A stretch of DNA of 64,000 bases from Cellulomonas sp. Leaf334 (GTDB lineage: Bacteria; Actinomycetota; Actinomycetes; Actinomycetales; Cellulomonadaceae): contig NZ_LMOO01000001.1 of assembly GCF_001424195.1 (NCBI RefSeq), positions 788,569 through 852,568 of the forward strand, written 5' to 3'. Below are positions 18,501 to 25,690 of the stretch, in pieces (the stretch's first letter is position 1; each line of letters starts with the position of its first letter). The notes below the pieces were generated by a model, which saw only the letters and a list, made by a program, of their open reading frames with translations, was not told the origin of the DNA and searched no databases. A program made the position numbers and the translations under genes.

Positions 18501-21500
18501 CCCACGAGCTGCGCGGGTGCGCCGAACCGGTCCGCGCTGAACGCGGCGAGCAGCTGCGGGTTCGCCGCGCACACCCGCCGCAGCGCCCGGGCCAGCCGCT
18601 CGACGTCGAGCGCCGCGCCGACGGGCGCCTCCAGGTAGACGGTGGTCAGGGTCCGGTAGACGTCGCCGGCACCGTCGCGCAGGGCGTGGAACAGCAGCCC
18701 TTCCTGCAGCGGCGACAGTGGTGCGACGTCGACCACCGACGACGGGACGCCCGCGAGCGCCTCGGTGGTCACCCCGGGCAGGGTGCAGCGCGCGGGCCGA
18801 CGGTCGACGCCGGCCCGCACGGTCTCCACGGCGTGCACCGCGACGTCGTCGAACGCGGCCCACAGCGCGTCCGCCAGGTCCTCGGTCCCCGCGAACGTCC
18901 ACTCCACGGCGAGCGCTCCGTCCTGCCCGAGCAGCGCGTTGACCTCGAGCGCGTGAGCGGGTCGCAACGCGTCGGGCACGTGGACCGCGAACCCGTCGGC
19001 ACCCAGCCGGCCCAGGTAGTTCACGAGGAGCTGCGGCCGGTGCGGACCGTGTGCGCCTTCCTCGGACACCGCGTCCCGCGCGTCCGCGGTCGCGCGGGCG
19101 GCGTCCACGAGATCACCCGACCCGGGCAGGTCCACGGCGACCGGGAACTCGGTCGTGAACCAGCCGACCGTGCGGGTCTGGTCCTCCCCCGGGGTCACCG
19201 GGTCGCGCCCGTGCGTCTCCCAGGTCAGCAGCAGCCGGGAGCCTCCGCGAACCCGCTGGAGCGCGACGCCGACCGCCGCGGCCAGCACCACGTCCGGGGT
19301 GGTGCCCAGCGCACGCGGGAGGTCCTCGACCAGCGCGCGGGTCGCGACGGGTGCGACGGTCCGCCACGTGCGCGTCGGCGGTCCGGCGGCCGTGCGGTCG
19401 CCGAGCAGGTCGCACGGCTGCGCGAGGACACCGTCGGGGTGGTCCTGCGGCACCCGGCCGGCCAGCGCGAGCGCACGTCCCCGCCAGGACGAGACCTCCG
19501 GCGCGGGCCGGACACCGCGCAGCAGGTCCGTGAGGTCGGCGAGGAGGACCCGCCAGGAGACCCCGTCGACGGCGAGGTGGTGGATCACGAGCAGCAGCTC
19601 GTCCCCCGCGCGGGCCGCGACGAGGACCGTGCCCGTCGCCGGGTCGAGCAGGTCGAGCAGGTCGTCGACACGGGCGCCGACGTGCAGCGGCGGTGCACCT
19701 GCCGTCGCGGGGACCACCAGCAGCGGCGTGCCCGCGTCGACCCCGGTGAGCCGGACCCGCAGCGCGGGGTGCAGGTCCACGAGGTCGGCGAGCGCGCGAC
19801 GCACCGCGGCGTCGTCGACCGGCGGCAGCGGCACGCGGACGCTGTGCGCGTACCGGCGCAGGGCTGCCGCGTCGGGTGCGGCGGCGAGCAGGTCCGCGAC
19901 GACGGGCGGCAGAGGCACCTCGCCGGTCGGTGCGACGTGCTCGACCGCGACGGTCTCCACCAGCGGCGCGAGCAGCGGCGCCAGGTCGCGGGGCGTGCGG
20001 GCGCCGAACACGTCCCGGGGACGCAGCCGCCAGCCGGCCGCGCGCAGGTGCGCGGCCACGCCGATCGCGGAGATCGAGTCGCCCGCGAGCAGGAAGAAGT
20101 CGTCGTCGGCGGCGACGTCCGCCACGCCGAGGACGGCCGCGAACGCGTCGCACACCAGGCGCTCGACGGTGGTCGCGGGTCGCACCGTCCCGCGCAGGAC
20201 GGTCCCGACGCCCGGCACGGGGAGCGCCGCGACGTCGAGCTTGCCGTGCACGGTCGTCGGGAACTCATCGAGCACGACGACCGCCGACGGCACGAGGTGG
20301 TGCGGCAGCAGGGCCGCGAGCGCCGCCTGCACGTCCTGCCCCGAGACCCCCGACGCCACGACGTACCCGACCAGCCGGGCCGGCTCGTCCCGGACGACCG
20401 CGTGGGCCTGCCGGACGCCGGGCACGGCCGCGAGCGCGGCGCGGACCTCGCCCAGCTCGATCCGGTACCCGCGGACCTTGACCTGCTCGTCGCCGCGGCC
20501 GAGGTAGCTCACGGACCCGTCCGCCTCGACGCGGACGCGGTCGCCCGTGCGGTACATCCGGTCTCCTGGTGCACCCCACGGGTCGGCGACGAACCGCTCG
20601 GCGGTCAGGCCCGGCCGGTCGCGGTACCCGCGGGCCAGGTGGGGGCCGGCCAGGTACAGCTCGCCCGTCGTGACCGGCTGGAGCGCCGCGTCGAGGACGC
20701 GGATCGCGGTGCCCTCCAGGGGCACGCCGATCGTGGGCGTCTCGCCGGTGACGGGTGCACCCAGGGCGTCGACCGTCGCCTCGGTCGGCCCGTAGAGGTT
20801 GTGGCTGGGCACGTCGGAGTCCGCGAGCCGCTGCCAGAGCTCCGTGGGAGCCGCCTCGCCGCCGATGAGCAGGAGCGCGAGCCGGTGCGTCGACCCCAGG
20901 AGGCCCGCGTCCACGAGGGCGGCCGCCATCGACGGGGTGACGTCGAGGGTGTCCACGCGCTCGCGCTCGACGAGGGCGACGATCTCGTGCGCGTCGCGAC
21001 GGTCCGCCTCGTCGAGGACGAGGAGCTCGTGCCCGAGCAGCAGCCAGAGCAGCTGCTCCCACGACGAGTCGAACGCGAACGACGCGGTGTGCGCGGCGAG
21101 CAGCTGCCGGCCCGCGGCGTCGGCGACCGGGCCGTGCAGGGTGCGGCGGTGGTGGTCGAGCAGGAACGCGAGCGAGCGGCGGCTGACCGCGACCCCCTTG
21201 GGCTTCCCCGTCGAGCCGGACGTGTAGACGACGTAGGCGGTCTGGTCGGGATGCGGCACGCGCGCGGTGGCCGGTGCGCGGCCGGTGGTGGGGACCGTGA
21301 GCCGGCCGTCGCGGACCAGGACGGCGTCGGGGCGGGCGGACTGCGGTCCGTCGGAGGTGGTGAGCACCAGGGCGGGCCGGGCGTCGGTGAGCAGGTCCGC
21401 GATGCGGGCCGGCGGGTAGTCCAGGTCGACGACGAGGACCGCCGCGCCGGCCTCGAGCACGGCCAGCAACCCGACCACCAGGTCGACGCCCCGCGGCAGG

Positions 21501-22984
21501 GCGAGTGCCACGACGTCCTCGGCCCCCACCCCGGCGGTGCGCAGGTCGGCGGCCCAGTCCCGGACCCGGGTGTGCAGGGCCGTCAGGTCCAGGGCCTCGG
21601 CGGCGTCCCGCACGGCGGGTGCGTCCGGGTGGGCGGCGGCGGTCGCGGCGAGCACCGCGGTGACGTCCGCCGGCTCCGTCGACGGGCTGGGGGCGACGGG
21701 TGCCCCGACCGAGTCGACGGGGATGCGGCCGAGCGGGAGGTCCGGCGCCGCCAGGACCGCAGCGGCGAAGTCGGCGAACGCGACCGCCAGTCCTGCCAGG
21801 GCGTCCTCGTCGTAGACGTCCGGGTTGGCCTCCAGGCTCAGGTGCACCCCGCCGGACCCGTCGGGCATCACCGTCAGGTCGACGTCGTCGACGGGTCCCG
21901 CCGTCAGCGTGCGCAGCCGGCCCACGGCGTCACCGAGCCGGACGGTCTCCACGAACGGCTTGATGTTCAGCCCAGGGCCGCGCAGCAGCCACGACCCGGA
22001 CGCGTCGGCGAACCGTGCCGCCAGGTCCTCCCCCCGCGCGCGCTGGTGGCGACGGACCCCGGCCAGCGTGCCGGCGATCTCGTGCGCGAGCGCCCGCAGC
22101 GTCGTCGCCCGCGCCGGGGCGCACCGCAGCGGCACGACGTTCACGGACAGCGAGACGGTGCGCAGCGCCTCGGGGGTGAGGCGCGCGGACACCGGCAGGC
22201 CGAGCACGACGTCGTCGCGACCGGTGCGTCGCCCGACGAACGCGGCCCACGCCGCGGCGTACACGTCTGCCCAGGTCAGGCGCCTCTCGTCGGCGAGGAT
22301 CGCGGCCGGAGCGGAGACCGTGACCCGCCGCGCGCGCCGGAGCGCAGGCGACGACCGGTCGGACAGCTGCGTCCGCGGCGGCTCGTCGCCCAGCATCGCG
22401 AGGAAGAACGCGGTGTCCTCCGCGGAGTCGTACGCGTGCTCCTGCGCCCAGAGCGCCGCCAGGTCCCCCGGCACGGGCGGCACAGGCTCGCCCCGGTAGC
22501 GCGCGGCCACGCGACGGGTCAGGGCAGCCACCCCATACCCGTCGACGAGCAGGTGGTGGTAGCGCTGATACCACCACGTCTCGTCGGCGCCGAGCACCAG
22601 CACCGCGTGCCGCTGCGCGAGCGTGCCGTCGGCGCCCGCCAGGTCCGCGTCGACCCAGGCGGTCGCCGCCGCGCGCGGGTCGGCGTGCGCGGACAGGTCC
22701 ACCACGACGACGTCCGCCTGCGCGGGGCCACCCAGCCGCACCCGGTCACCGTCCAGGACGACGCGCAGCGCCTCGGTCTCGGCGACCACCTGCCGGACCG
22801 CTCCGACGAGCGCGGCCACATCGACCCCGCCGGCGACCTCGAGCACGTCCGCGACCACGAACGCGGACGACGACGGGTCCAGCCGCTGCGCCGCGACGAT
22901 CGCGCGCTGGGCGTCGGTCAGCGGCCACCACCCGTCGGCGGGCGGATCGGTCTGCGTGGCCGGGTCGAGCGTGGTGGAGCTCAT
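12551..22984 (-). CDS. Non-ribosomal peptide synthetase, three modules, C-A-T-E-C-A-T-C-A-T
   Basis: The protein is 3477 residues. C1 (15-430, HHLLVDGYG) should accept dihydroxybenzoate from the free aryl carrier protein. It is followed by A1 (435-930), T1 (AGDSI near 968), an epimerisation domain (1020-1390; HHLAVDGVSW, ETHGRD, TVGWFTTEFPV, LLVNYLGRL), C2 (1415-1845, HHLVLDGWS), A2 (1850-2340), T2 (LGGHSL), C3 (2445-2870, HHLAIDDWS with D in place of G), A3 (2880-3360) and T3 (LGGDSI near 3403). Hand-read codes: A1 DSEDLGLVD (acidic residues at 239 and 278 suggest a basic amino acid), A2 DTIDFGLVD (unassigned), A3 DILQLGVVW (glycine-like). The ATG at 22984 with GAAGGA upstream is chosen because a longer frame would run into the reductase gene. 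Its stop overlaps the next NRPS as ATGA. Confidence 0.93.
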   Translation of the reverse strand: MSSTTLDPATQTDPPADGWWPLTDAQRAIVAAQRLDPSSSAFVVADVLEVAGGVDVAALVGAVRQVVAETEALRVVLDGDRVRLGGPAQADVVVVDLSAHADPRAAATAWVDADLAGADGTLAQRHAVLVLGADETWWYQRYHHLLVDGYGVAALTRRVAARYRGEPVPPVPGDLAALWAQEHAYDSAEDTAFFLAMLGDEPPRTQLSDRSSPALRRARRVTVSAPAAILADERRLTWADVYAAAWAAFVGRRTGRDDVVLGLPVSARLTPEALRTVSLSVNVVPLRCAPARATTLRALAHEIAGTLAGVRRHQRARGEDLAARFADASGSWLLRGPGLNIKPFVETVRLGDAVGRLRTLTAGPVDDVDLTVMPDGSGGVHLSLEANPDVYDEDALAGLAVAFADFAAAVLAAPDLPLGRIPVDSVGAPVAPSPSTEPADVTAVLAATAAAHPDAPAVRDAAEALDLTALHTRVRDWAADLRTAGVGAEDVVALALPRGVDLVVGLLAVLEAGAAVLVVDLDYPPARIADLLTDARPALVLTTSDGPQSARPDAVLVRDGRLTVPTTGRAPATARVPHPDQTAYVVYTSGSTGKPKGVAVSRRSLAFLLDHHRRTLHGPVADAAGRQLLAAHTASFAFDSSWEQLLWLLLGHELLVLDEADRRDAHEIVALVERERVDTLDVTPSMAAALVDAGLLGSTHRLALLLIGGEAAPTELWQRLADSDVPSHNLYGPTEATVDALGAPVTGETPTIGVPLEGTAIRVLDAALQPVTTGELYLAGPHLARGYRDRPGLTAERFVADPWGAPGDRMYRTGDRVRVEADGSVSYLGRGDEQVKVRGYRIELGEVRAALAAVPGVRQAHAVVRDEPARLVGYVVASGVSGQDVQAALAALLPHHLVPSAVVVLDEFPTTVHGKLDVAALPVPGVGTVLRGTVRPATTVERLVCDAFAAVLGVADVAADDDFFLLAGDSISAIGVAAHLRAAGWRLRPRDVFGARTPRDLAPLLAPLVETVAVEHVAPTGEVPLPPVVADLLAAAPDAAALRRYAHSVRVPLPPVDDAAVRRALADLVDLHPALRVRLTGVDAGTPLLVVPATAGAPPLHVGARVDDLLDLLDPATGTVLVAARAGDELLLVIHHLAVDGVSWRVLLADLTDLLRGVRPAPEVSSWRGRALALAGRVPQDHPDGVLAQPCDLLGDRTAAGPPTRTWRTVAPVATRALVEDLPRALGTTPDVVLAAAVGVALQRVRGGSRLLLTWETHGRDPVTPGEDQTRTVGWFTTEFPVAVDLPGSGDLVDAARATADARDAVSEEGAHGPHRPQLLVNYLGRLGADGFAVHVPDALRPAHALEVNALLGQDGALAVEWTFAGTEDLADALWAAFDDVAVHAVETVRAGVDRRPARCTLPGVTTEALAGVPSSVVDVAPLSPLQEGLLFHALRDGAGDVYRTLTTVYLEAPVGAALDVERLARALRRVCAANPQLLAAFSADRFGAPAQLVGAAPGPEIATVDGAGSDLASIEREALARPFDVSAAPLLRAVLVRTAPDAVSVVLTAHHLVLDGWSTPLLVAALVDAYATDAQPADGYPAYRDYLRWVADQDRERSLATWAAHLADAEPCLLAPGSRGGADAGTVELRLDESRTRRLVGGARRAGLTLGSLVNGAWSLVLARETGRTDVVFGTTVSGRAAEVDGIDRVLGLLSTTVPVRVALAPDRPLVEQLAAHQAQRAALQEHEALGLADIEATSGRSGLFDTLVVVENYPERTSGRALDVVGVTNAGGTHYPFTLTVLPGAELRLVVEHDHARVTSADARRLGEAVLATLVALGDDPSVTPLALPVGVPAAVLVGPDPVLTHVVPAFLAAVARDPDAVAVRFGASTVTFAELAERAAAFQGAFAALEPDDVVALALPRGTDLVAAVVACLVHGVAYLPLDLAHPADRLQAAVRDADARCVVTGDPSLGAGRSVVDPDLLPPASGPLRARPVPGAAAAYVIFTSGSTGRPKGTVLTRDALDRHFTGLLTGRHAELVARTGRRRVRALHTASFAFDTSLIQLHWLFAGHELVLLDDDERRDPAVVVARIVQHRVDVVDVAPVLAEQLVAEGVLDGPWPLPELFLGGEAVPPALWTTLRAHPGTRTVNLYGPTEATVDALGAFADDADGPVVGRPVAGVTARVRDPWLRPVPVGVVGELYLSGPQLARGYLGQPGTTAERFVADPDGAPGDRAYRTGDAVRVLPDGLVEYVGRLDDQVKVGGHRVETGEVAAALQACDGVLAATVVVDGAHTSAARLVAAVTREQPADDDVAFVDGLRTALGQGLPRPWVPAVIAVVDRIPTTVTGKVDREALRRLAPTTSARDDLVAPATDAERAVVAAVAAVLGLPHVSVRDDFFALGGHSLTALRVLGALRTEGYRLTIRDVFEGRTLDRLASAARPVTAEQGTATLDDAVLRDGGDLPVSAAQRRLLVLEAIDGPGDTWTVPVTLLLDGPVDADRLRTAWQAVVDRHAVLRTGYVQNGGDFAARVLPVGTPATFEHAHVDDLPTAIAERERWAPDVLAEVPVRASLLQAAPDRCALVLAFHHLAIDDWSVAPLLEDLSAAYGGGVLTPLHPDEQFAAAVLAEVSDERDGIAAWRDRLAGLPAELDLSFDHARPQRAEHRGHTVSRDVPADAERAMAAVCARHGVTPVMVLQTAVATLYRRLGAGTDVCLGMAVARRDDPRLARAVGYLVDTVPVRLDVSGATTFGALLGRTRDRVLDALEHAWVPFERIVEAASPERSLARHPVFQTMVAVEDDVPHALDLPGITVRSSSGGQGAARLDVAVRWVAAGQPRLVLTVDAALLDEPSAQRWADRLLAWLERVLSDVDGPLTQIHALLPDEHGTDHVRRDRPPASVSDRVADQVLRAPHATAVVAADGTLDLLAVGSRAAAMADALRAQGIGREDVVAVALSRRSGLVAGLLGILAVGATYLPLDVEYPAERLAFMLDDAAPLLVLTDRDTAGLGVGRPELDVDALDVPARTPQQVADALRAPAGPHAAYTIYTSGSTGRPKGVVIPTDALAAFVDHLATTMQLVPTDRLVAVTTLSFDIAVLELFVPLVSGAAVVLADRDQVRDPDLLVGLARRTGCTHLQATPSLWRPLVEAHPEAFAGVHALVGGEALPPDLAVTLARSCAEVTNVYGPTEVTVWATSDTVRADEPTTIGRAFVDVGTHVLDADLQPVPPGVAGELYLVGAQLARGYHGRPSLTATRFVAGPSGERWYRTGDLVRRGADGRLHFLRRTDDQVKVNGFRIELGEVEAALRGVPDVHRAAAVVRADRLLGYVVAAERATLDPARVRAALEARVPHQLVPHLVTVVDALPLTLNGKVDRAALPDPVATTAVQGRGPATDAERAVCDVVAETLGVPAGPDDRFFELGGDSITAIRVVASLRTRGLALAPRDVFAHPVLADLAAAARPLVEAPPAARPARRARVALSAADLSTISALLGAGQEER

Positions 22985-23066
22985 CGGGTGCTGTCCTTCG
23001 TGGTCTGCGGGCAGGGCTGCGCCCCGGGAGCGCGGTCGGCGGCGCGCCCGGGCGGGCGTGGGTGCG

Positions 23067-23924
23067 TCAGTGAGAGGTGGCGAGCTCCTCGACGAGGTCG
23101 GCGTCGTCCTCGTCCTCGTCGTCGTCGTCCAGGTGCTCGTGGGTGTCGGCCAGGCCGCGCTTCCAGTACCCGGTGATCGAGCTGTGCTCCTTGCCGACCG
23201 CCAGCTCTCCGCGCACCCAGCGCCGCACGGGCTTGATGGCACCGGCCTCGCCGGCGAGCCACACGTACACGTCCTCGGCGCCGGACACGTCGGTCCCCAT
23301 CACGGCCAGCCCCCACGCGTCGCTCGCCCGTCCGTGCGCGTGCACCCACGTCACGACGACACCCTCGGGTGCGTCGAGCTCCTGCCGGGACGACTCGTCG
23401 TGCACCTCCACGACCACGTGCCCGCGTGCGGCCCGCGGCAGCTCGGCGACGATCCGCGCGACCGCCGGCAGCGCCGTCTCGTCGCCGGCGACGAGCCAGA
23501 AGTCGTAGTCGTCGGCCGGGACGAACCCGCCAGGCGGACCGGCCACGTGCACGCGGCCGCCGGGCTCGACGGTCTCCGCCCAGGTGGACGCCAGGCCCTC
23601 GCCGTGCACCACGAAGTCGATGTCGATCTCGTGCACGTCACGGCGGTGCGCGCGGACCGTGTACTCCCGGCTGGTCGGCATGGGTCGCGGCCACACGAGC
23701 TCGTCCGGGTCGTCGGGGTCCTGCACGGGGACGCGCAGCTCACCGGTGTCGGGGTCCGGGAAGATCAGCTTGACGTGCTCGTCGGCGATCCCGCTCTCGA
23801 AGCCCGCGGCGCCGGGTCCGCCGAGCGTGATCCGGATCATCGTCGGCGTCAGGTGCGTGCGGCGCAGGACCTCGACCTCGCGGATGCGGACCGGGTAGTC
23901 GCGGTAGGTGACGGGCGTGGGCAT
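23067..23924 (-). CDS. Siderophore-interacting protein, FAD-dependent ferric-siderophore reductase
   Basis: This 285-residue protein of the SIP/ViuB family would reduce Fe(III) bound to the imported siderophore in the cytoplasm. The N-terminal FAD-binding barrel (about residues 15-130) contains the YTVRAHR-type flavin motif (SREYTVRAHRRDVHEIDIDFVVH), followed by GPPGGF. The C-terminal half is the NAD(P)H-type domain with LVAGDETALPAVARI, WLAGEAGAIKPVRRWV and a GYWKRG near the end, all characteristic of SIP proteins. The C-terminus has an unusual acidic run (DDDDEDEDD). The ATG at 23924 follows a GGAGCC site, 11 bases after the mbtH stop. An 82-base gap separates it from the first NRPS; no promoter or iron box is seen in that gap. 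Confidence 0.92.
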   Translation of the reverse strand: MPTPVTYRDYPVRIREVEVLRRTHLTPTMIRITLGGPGAAGFESGIADEHVKLIFPDPDTGELRVPVQDPDDPDELVWPRPMPTSREYTVRAHRRDVHEIDIDFVVHGEGLASTWAETVEPGGRVHVAGPPGGFVPADDYDFWLVAGDETALPAVARIVAELPRAARGHVVVEVHDESSRQELDAPEGVVVTWVHAHGRASDAWGLAVMGTDVSGAEDVYVWLAGEAGAIKPVRRWVRGELAVGKEHSSITGYWKRGLADTHEHLDDDDEDEDDADLVEELATSH

Positions 23925-23935
23925 GGTGGCTCCGA

Positions 23936-24151
23936 TCAGGACGAGAAGAGGGCGTCGCGCAGCGACTTCGGGCGCAGGTCGGTCCAGTGCTCCTCGACGT
24001 AGGCGAGGGCATCGGCGCGGCTGGCGTCGTCGAGCGCGACGGTCCAGCCGCTCGGCACGACCGCGAACGCGGGCCACAGCGAGTGCTGCAGCTCGTGGTT
24101 GACCAGGACGAGGAAGCGGCCGTCCTCGTCGTCGAACGGGTTGGTGCTCAT
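23936..24151 (-). CDS. MbtH-like NRPS adenylation-domain chaperone
   Basis: This 71-residue protein has the full family pattern: [12 protein letters not shown] (the N-x-E-x-Q-x-S-x-W-P block), PSGW, and [14 protein letters not shown]. MbtH proteins bind NRPS A domains and allow their folding or activity; the two NRPSs here carry five A domains and this is the only mbtH in the window. The start at 24151 is preceded by GGAGG. It lies between the aryl carrier protein and reductase genes in the siderophore operon, with short spacers on both sides (11 and 26 bases). Confidence 0.95.
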   Translation of the reverse strand: MSTNPFDDEDGRFLVLVNHELQHSLWPAFAVVPSGWTVALDDASRADALAYVEEHWTDLRPKSLRDALFSS

Positions 24152-24177
24152 GAGGTCCTCCGGATGCTGGTGGGCGG

Positions 24178-24402
24178 TCAGGGCAGGAGTGCGGCGATGC
24201 GCTCGAGGGTCGGCTCGGCGGCCAGGTCCATCAGGTCGACGTCCGCGCCGCGCGAGCGCAGCGTGTCCACGAGCCCGACGAGCCGGATCGAGTCGAGGCC
24301 GAAGTCGCGCAGGTCCTCGGCCGGTCCGGCGTCGGCGACGTCGTCGGGGATCACCGCGGCGACGAGATCGCGGGCGAGGGTCAGGGTGGCGGTGTCAGAC
24401 AT
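24178..24402 (-). CDS. Stand-alone aryl carrier protein (dihydroxybenzoyl carrier)
   Basis: This 74-residue carrier protein has the phosphopantetheine attachment motif FGLDSIR (serine near residue 38) and the rest of a four-helix ArCP/PCP fold. In enterobactin and bacillibactin synthesis this domain is fused to the isochorismatase; here the isochorismatase gene at 29160-29825 lacks it, and this free protein supplies the missing part. It should be loaded with 2,3-dihydroxybenzoate by the EntE-type ligase and present it to C1 of the first NRPS. Its ATG at 24402 overlaps the end of the monooxygenase gene by eight bases. A general acyl carrier protein is less likely because of the GLDSIR sequence and the context. 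Confidence 0.88.
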   Translation of the reverse strand: MSDTATLTLARDLVAAVIPDDVADAGPAEDLRDFGLDSIRLVGLVDTLRSRGADVDLMDLAAEPTLERIAALLP

Positions 24403-25690
24403 GGGTGGGCTCCGGTTGGTCGACGAGGTGCGCGGTCAGGAGCGAGTCGGCGATCTCCCCCGCGCGCACCGCGACTGTGGACAGCAGGGTCGTGGCGACC
24501 CCGTGCTGGTGCTCGCTCTGGCCGACGAGGTAGAGGCCGGCCGGACCGTCGACGCGCAGCCGCGCCCGGCAGTCCCGGTCGACCAGCACGCGGCCGGCGT
24601 CGTCCCGCACGAGCAGGTCGGCGTCCGGCCCGAGCAGCGACGCGCCGTCGAACGCGCGGTAGCCGGTGGCCAGCACGACCGCGTCCGCGTGCACCGTCGA
24701 CACGTCGCCGGTGAGACCGTCGACGACGCGGACGACCACCTCGTCGGCGGACTCGACGACGCCGGTGACGCGGCTGGTGCGGTGCAGCACGAGCCGCTCG
24801 ACGCCGAGCCACCGGTCGCGGTAGATCACGTCGAACACCTCGCGCACCAGGTCCGCGTTGACCACGCCGTAGTTCGTGTTGGCGTGCAGGCGGGCCAGGT
24901 GGTCGCGTGCCGCGGGGTCGGCGTCGAACACGAGGTCGACGGTCGCCGGGTCGAACACCTGGTTGACCAGCGGCCCCTGGTCGGCGGGCGCGAGCCCGAA
25001 CCGCGTGCTCACCAGGTGCACGGTCGCCTCCGGGAACCGGCGGTACAGGTGCATGGCGACCTCGGCCGCGCTCTGGCCGGACCCGACGACGACGAACTCC
25101 GAACCGCCGCCGAGCGCCTCGACGCGGGGCAGGAACGCCGCCGAGTGCCAGGTCCGCGGACCGGCGACGACACCGTCGGGAAGCCGGGGCTGCAGGCCCG
25201 CGGCCATGACGACGTGGCGTGCGCGCAGGACCTCACGGTGGCCGTCGCGCTCGACGAGGACGTCGTGCCGGACCACCACGCCGTCGGCCACCACGGGGGT
25301 GACCCGGACGACGCGCGTGCCGTACCGGACCAGGTGGGAGAGCTGGTCGGCCACCCACCGCAGGTACGCGACGAACTCGACGCGCAGCGGGGTCATCGAC
25401 CCGCGGTTGGTGAAGTCGACGAGCCGGTCCACGGCCTTGAGGAAGCTGACGAACGTGTACGGCGACGCGGGGTTGCGGAAGGTGGCCAGGTCCTTGAGGA
25501 ACGACACCTGCATGCTCGCGTCGTCGAACAGCATCCCCTCGTGCCAGCTCAGCCGCGGGCTCTGCTCGACGAACAGCGTGCGCAGCGCGGGACCGTCACC
25601 GCGTGCGTACTCGTCGAGCGCGATGGCCAGCGCGATGTTCGCCGGCCCGAACCCGACGCCGAGCACGTCGAGGTCCACGTCGTCGGTCAC
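24395..25690 (-). CDS. L-ornithine N5-monooxygenase (SidA/PvdA type)
   Basis: This protein of about 431 residues would hydroxylate ornithine at N5 with FAD, NADPH and O2 to make the hydroxamate precursor. Visible motifs are the N-terminal FAD site GVGFGPANIALAIAL, the substrate-side block SFLKDLATFRNPASPYTF with DFTNRGSMTPLRVEF (PvdA/SidA-like), the NADPH site VVGSGQSAAEVA, and the C-terminal ATGYRAF. The DLATFRNP and TPLRVEFVAYLRW segments fit ornithine rather than lysine hydroxylases. Start: two adjacent GTG codons lie at 25693 and 25690. The latter overlaps the entE stop as GTGA, matching other junctions in this operon, and is preferred. The product feeds the second A domain of the second NRPS, whose code matches N5-hydroxyornithine. 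Confidence 0.92.
   Translation of the reverse strand: MTDDVDLDVLGVGFGPANIALAIALDEYARGDGPALRTLFVEQSPRLSWHEGMLFDDASMQVSFLKDLATFRNPASPYTFVSFLKAVDRLVDFTNRGSMTPLRVEFVAYLRWVADQLSHLVRYGTRVVRVTPVVADGVVVRHDVLVERDGHREVLRARHVVMAAGLQPRLPDGVVAGPRTWHSAAFLPRVEALGGGSEFVVVGSGQSAAEVAMHLYRRFPEATVHLVSTRFGLAPADQGPLVNQVFDPATVDLVFDADPAARDHLARLHANTNYGVVNADLVREVFDVIYRDRWLGVERLVLHRTSRVTGVVESADEVVVRVVDGLTGDVSTVHADAVVLATGYRAFDGASLLGPDADLLVRDDAGRVLVDRDCRARLRVDGPAGLYLVGQSEHQHGVATTLLSTVAVRAGEIADSLLTAHLVDQPEPTHV

Noticed and set aside
22985..23066. Possible internal promoter or iron box before the first NRPS
   Set aside because: The 82 bases are G+C-rich, without an iron-box match or recognisable -35/-10 pair; only a weak GCCCGGGC palindrome is present.
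12980..23176. A very long open frame (about 3400 codons) on the plus strand, antisense to the first NRPS
   Set aside because: It lies entirely opposite a well-supported NRPS, its translation is low-complexity Arg/Gly/Asp-rich, and no domain is seen. Such frames arise from G+C-rich third positions.
22985..23242. N-terminal extension of the first NRPS to an upstream start at 23242
   Set aside because: It would overlap most of the 3' end of the reductase gene, adds low-complexity residues, and the ATG at 22984 has a good ribosome-binding site.
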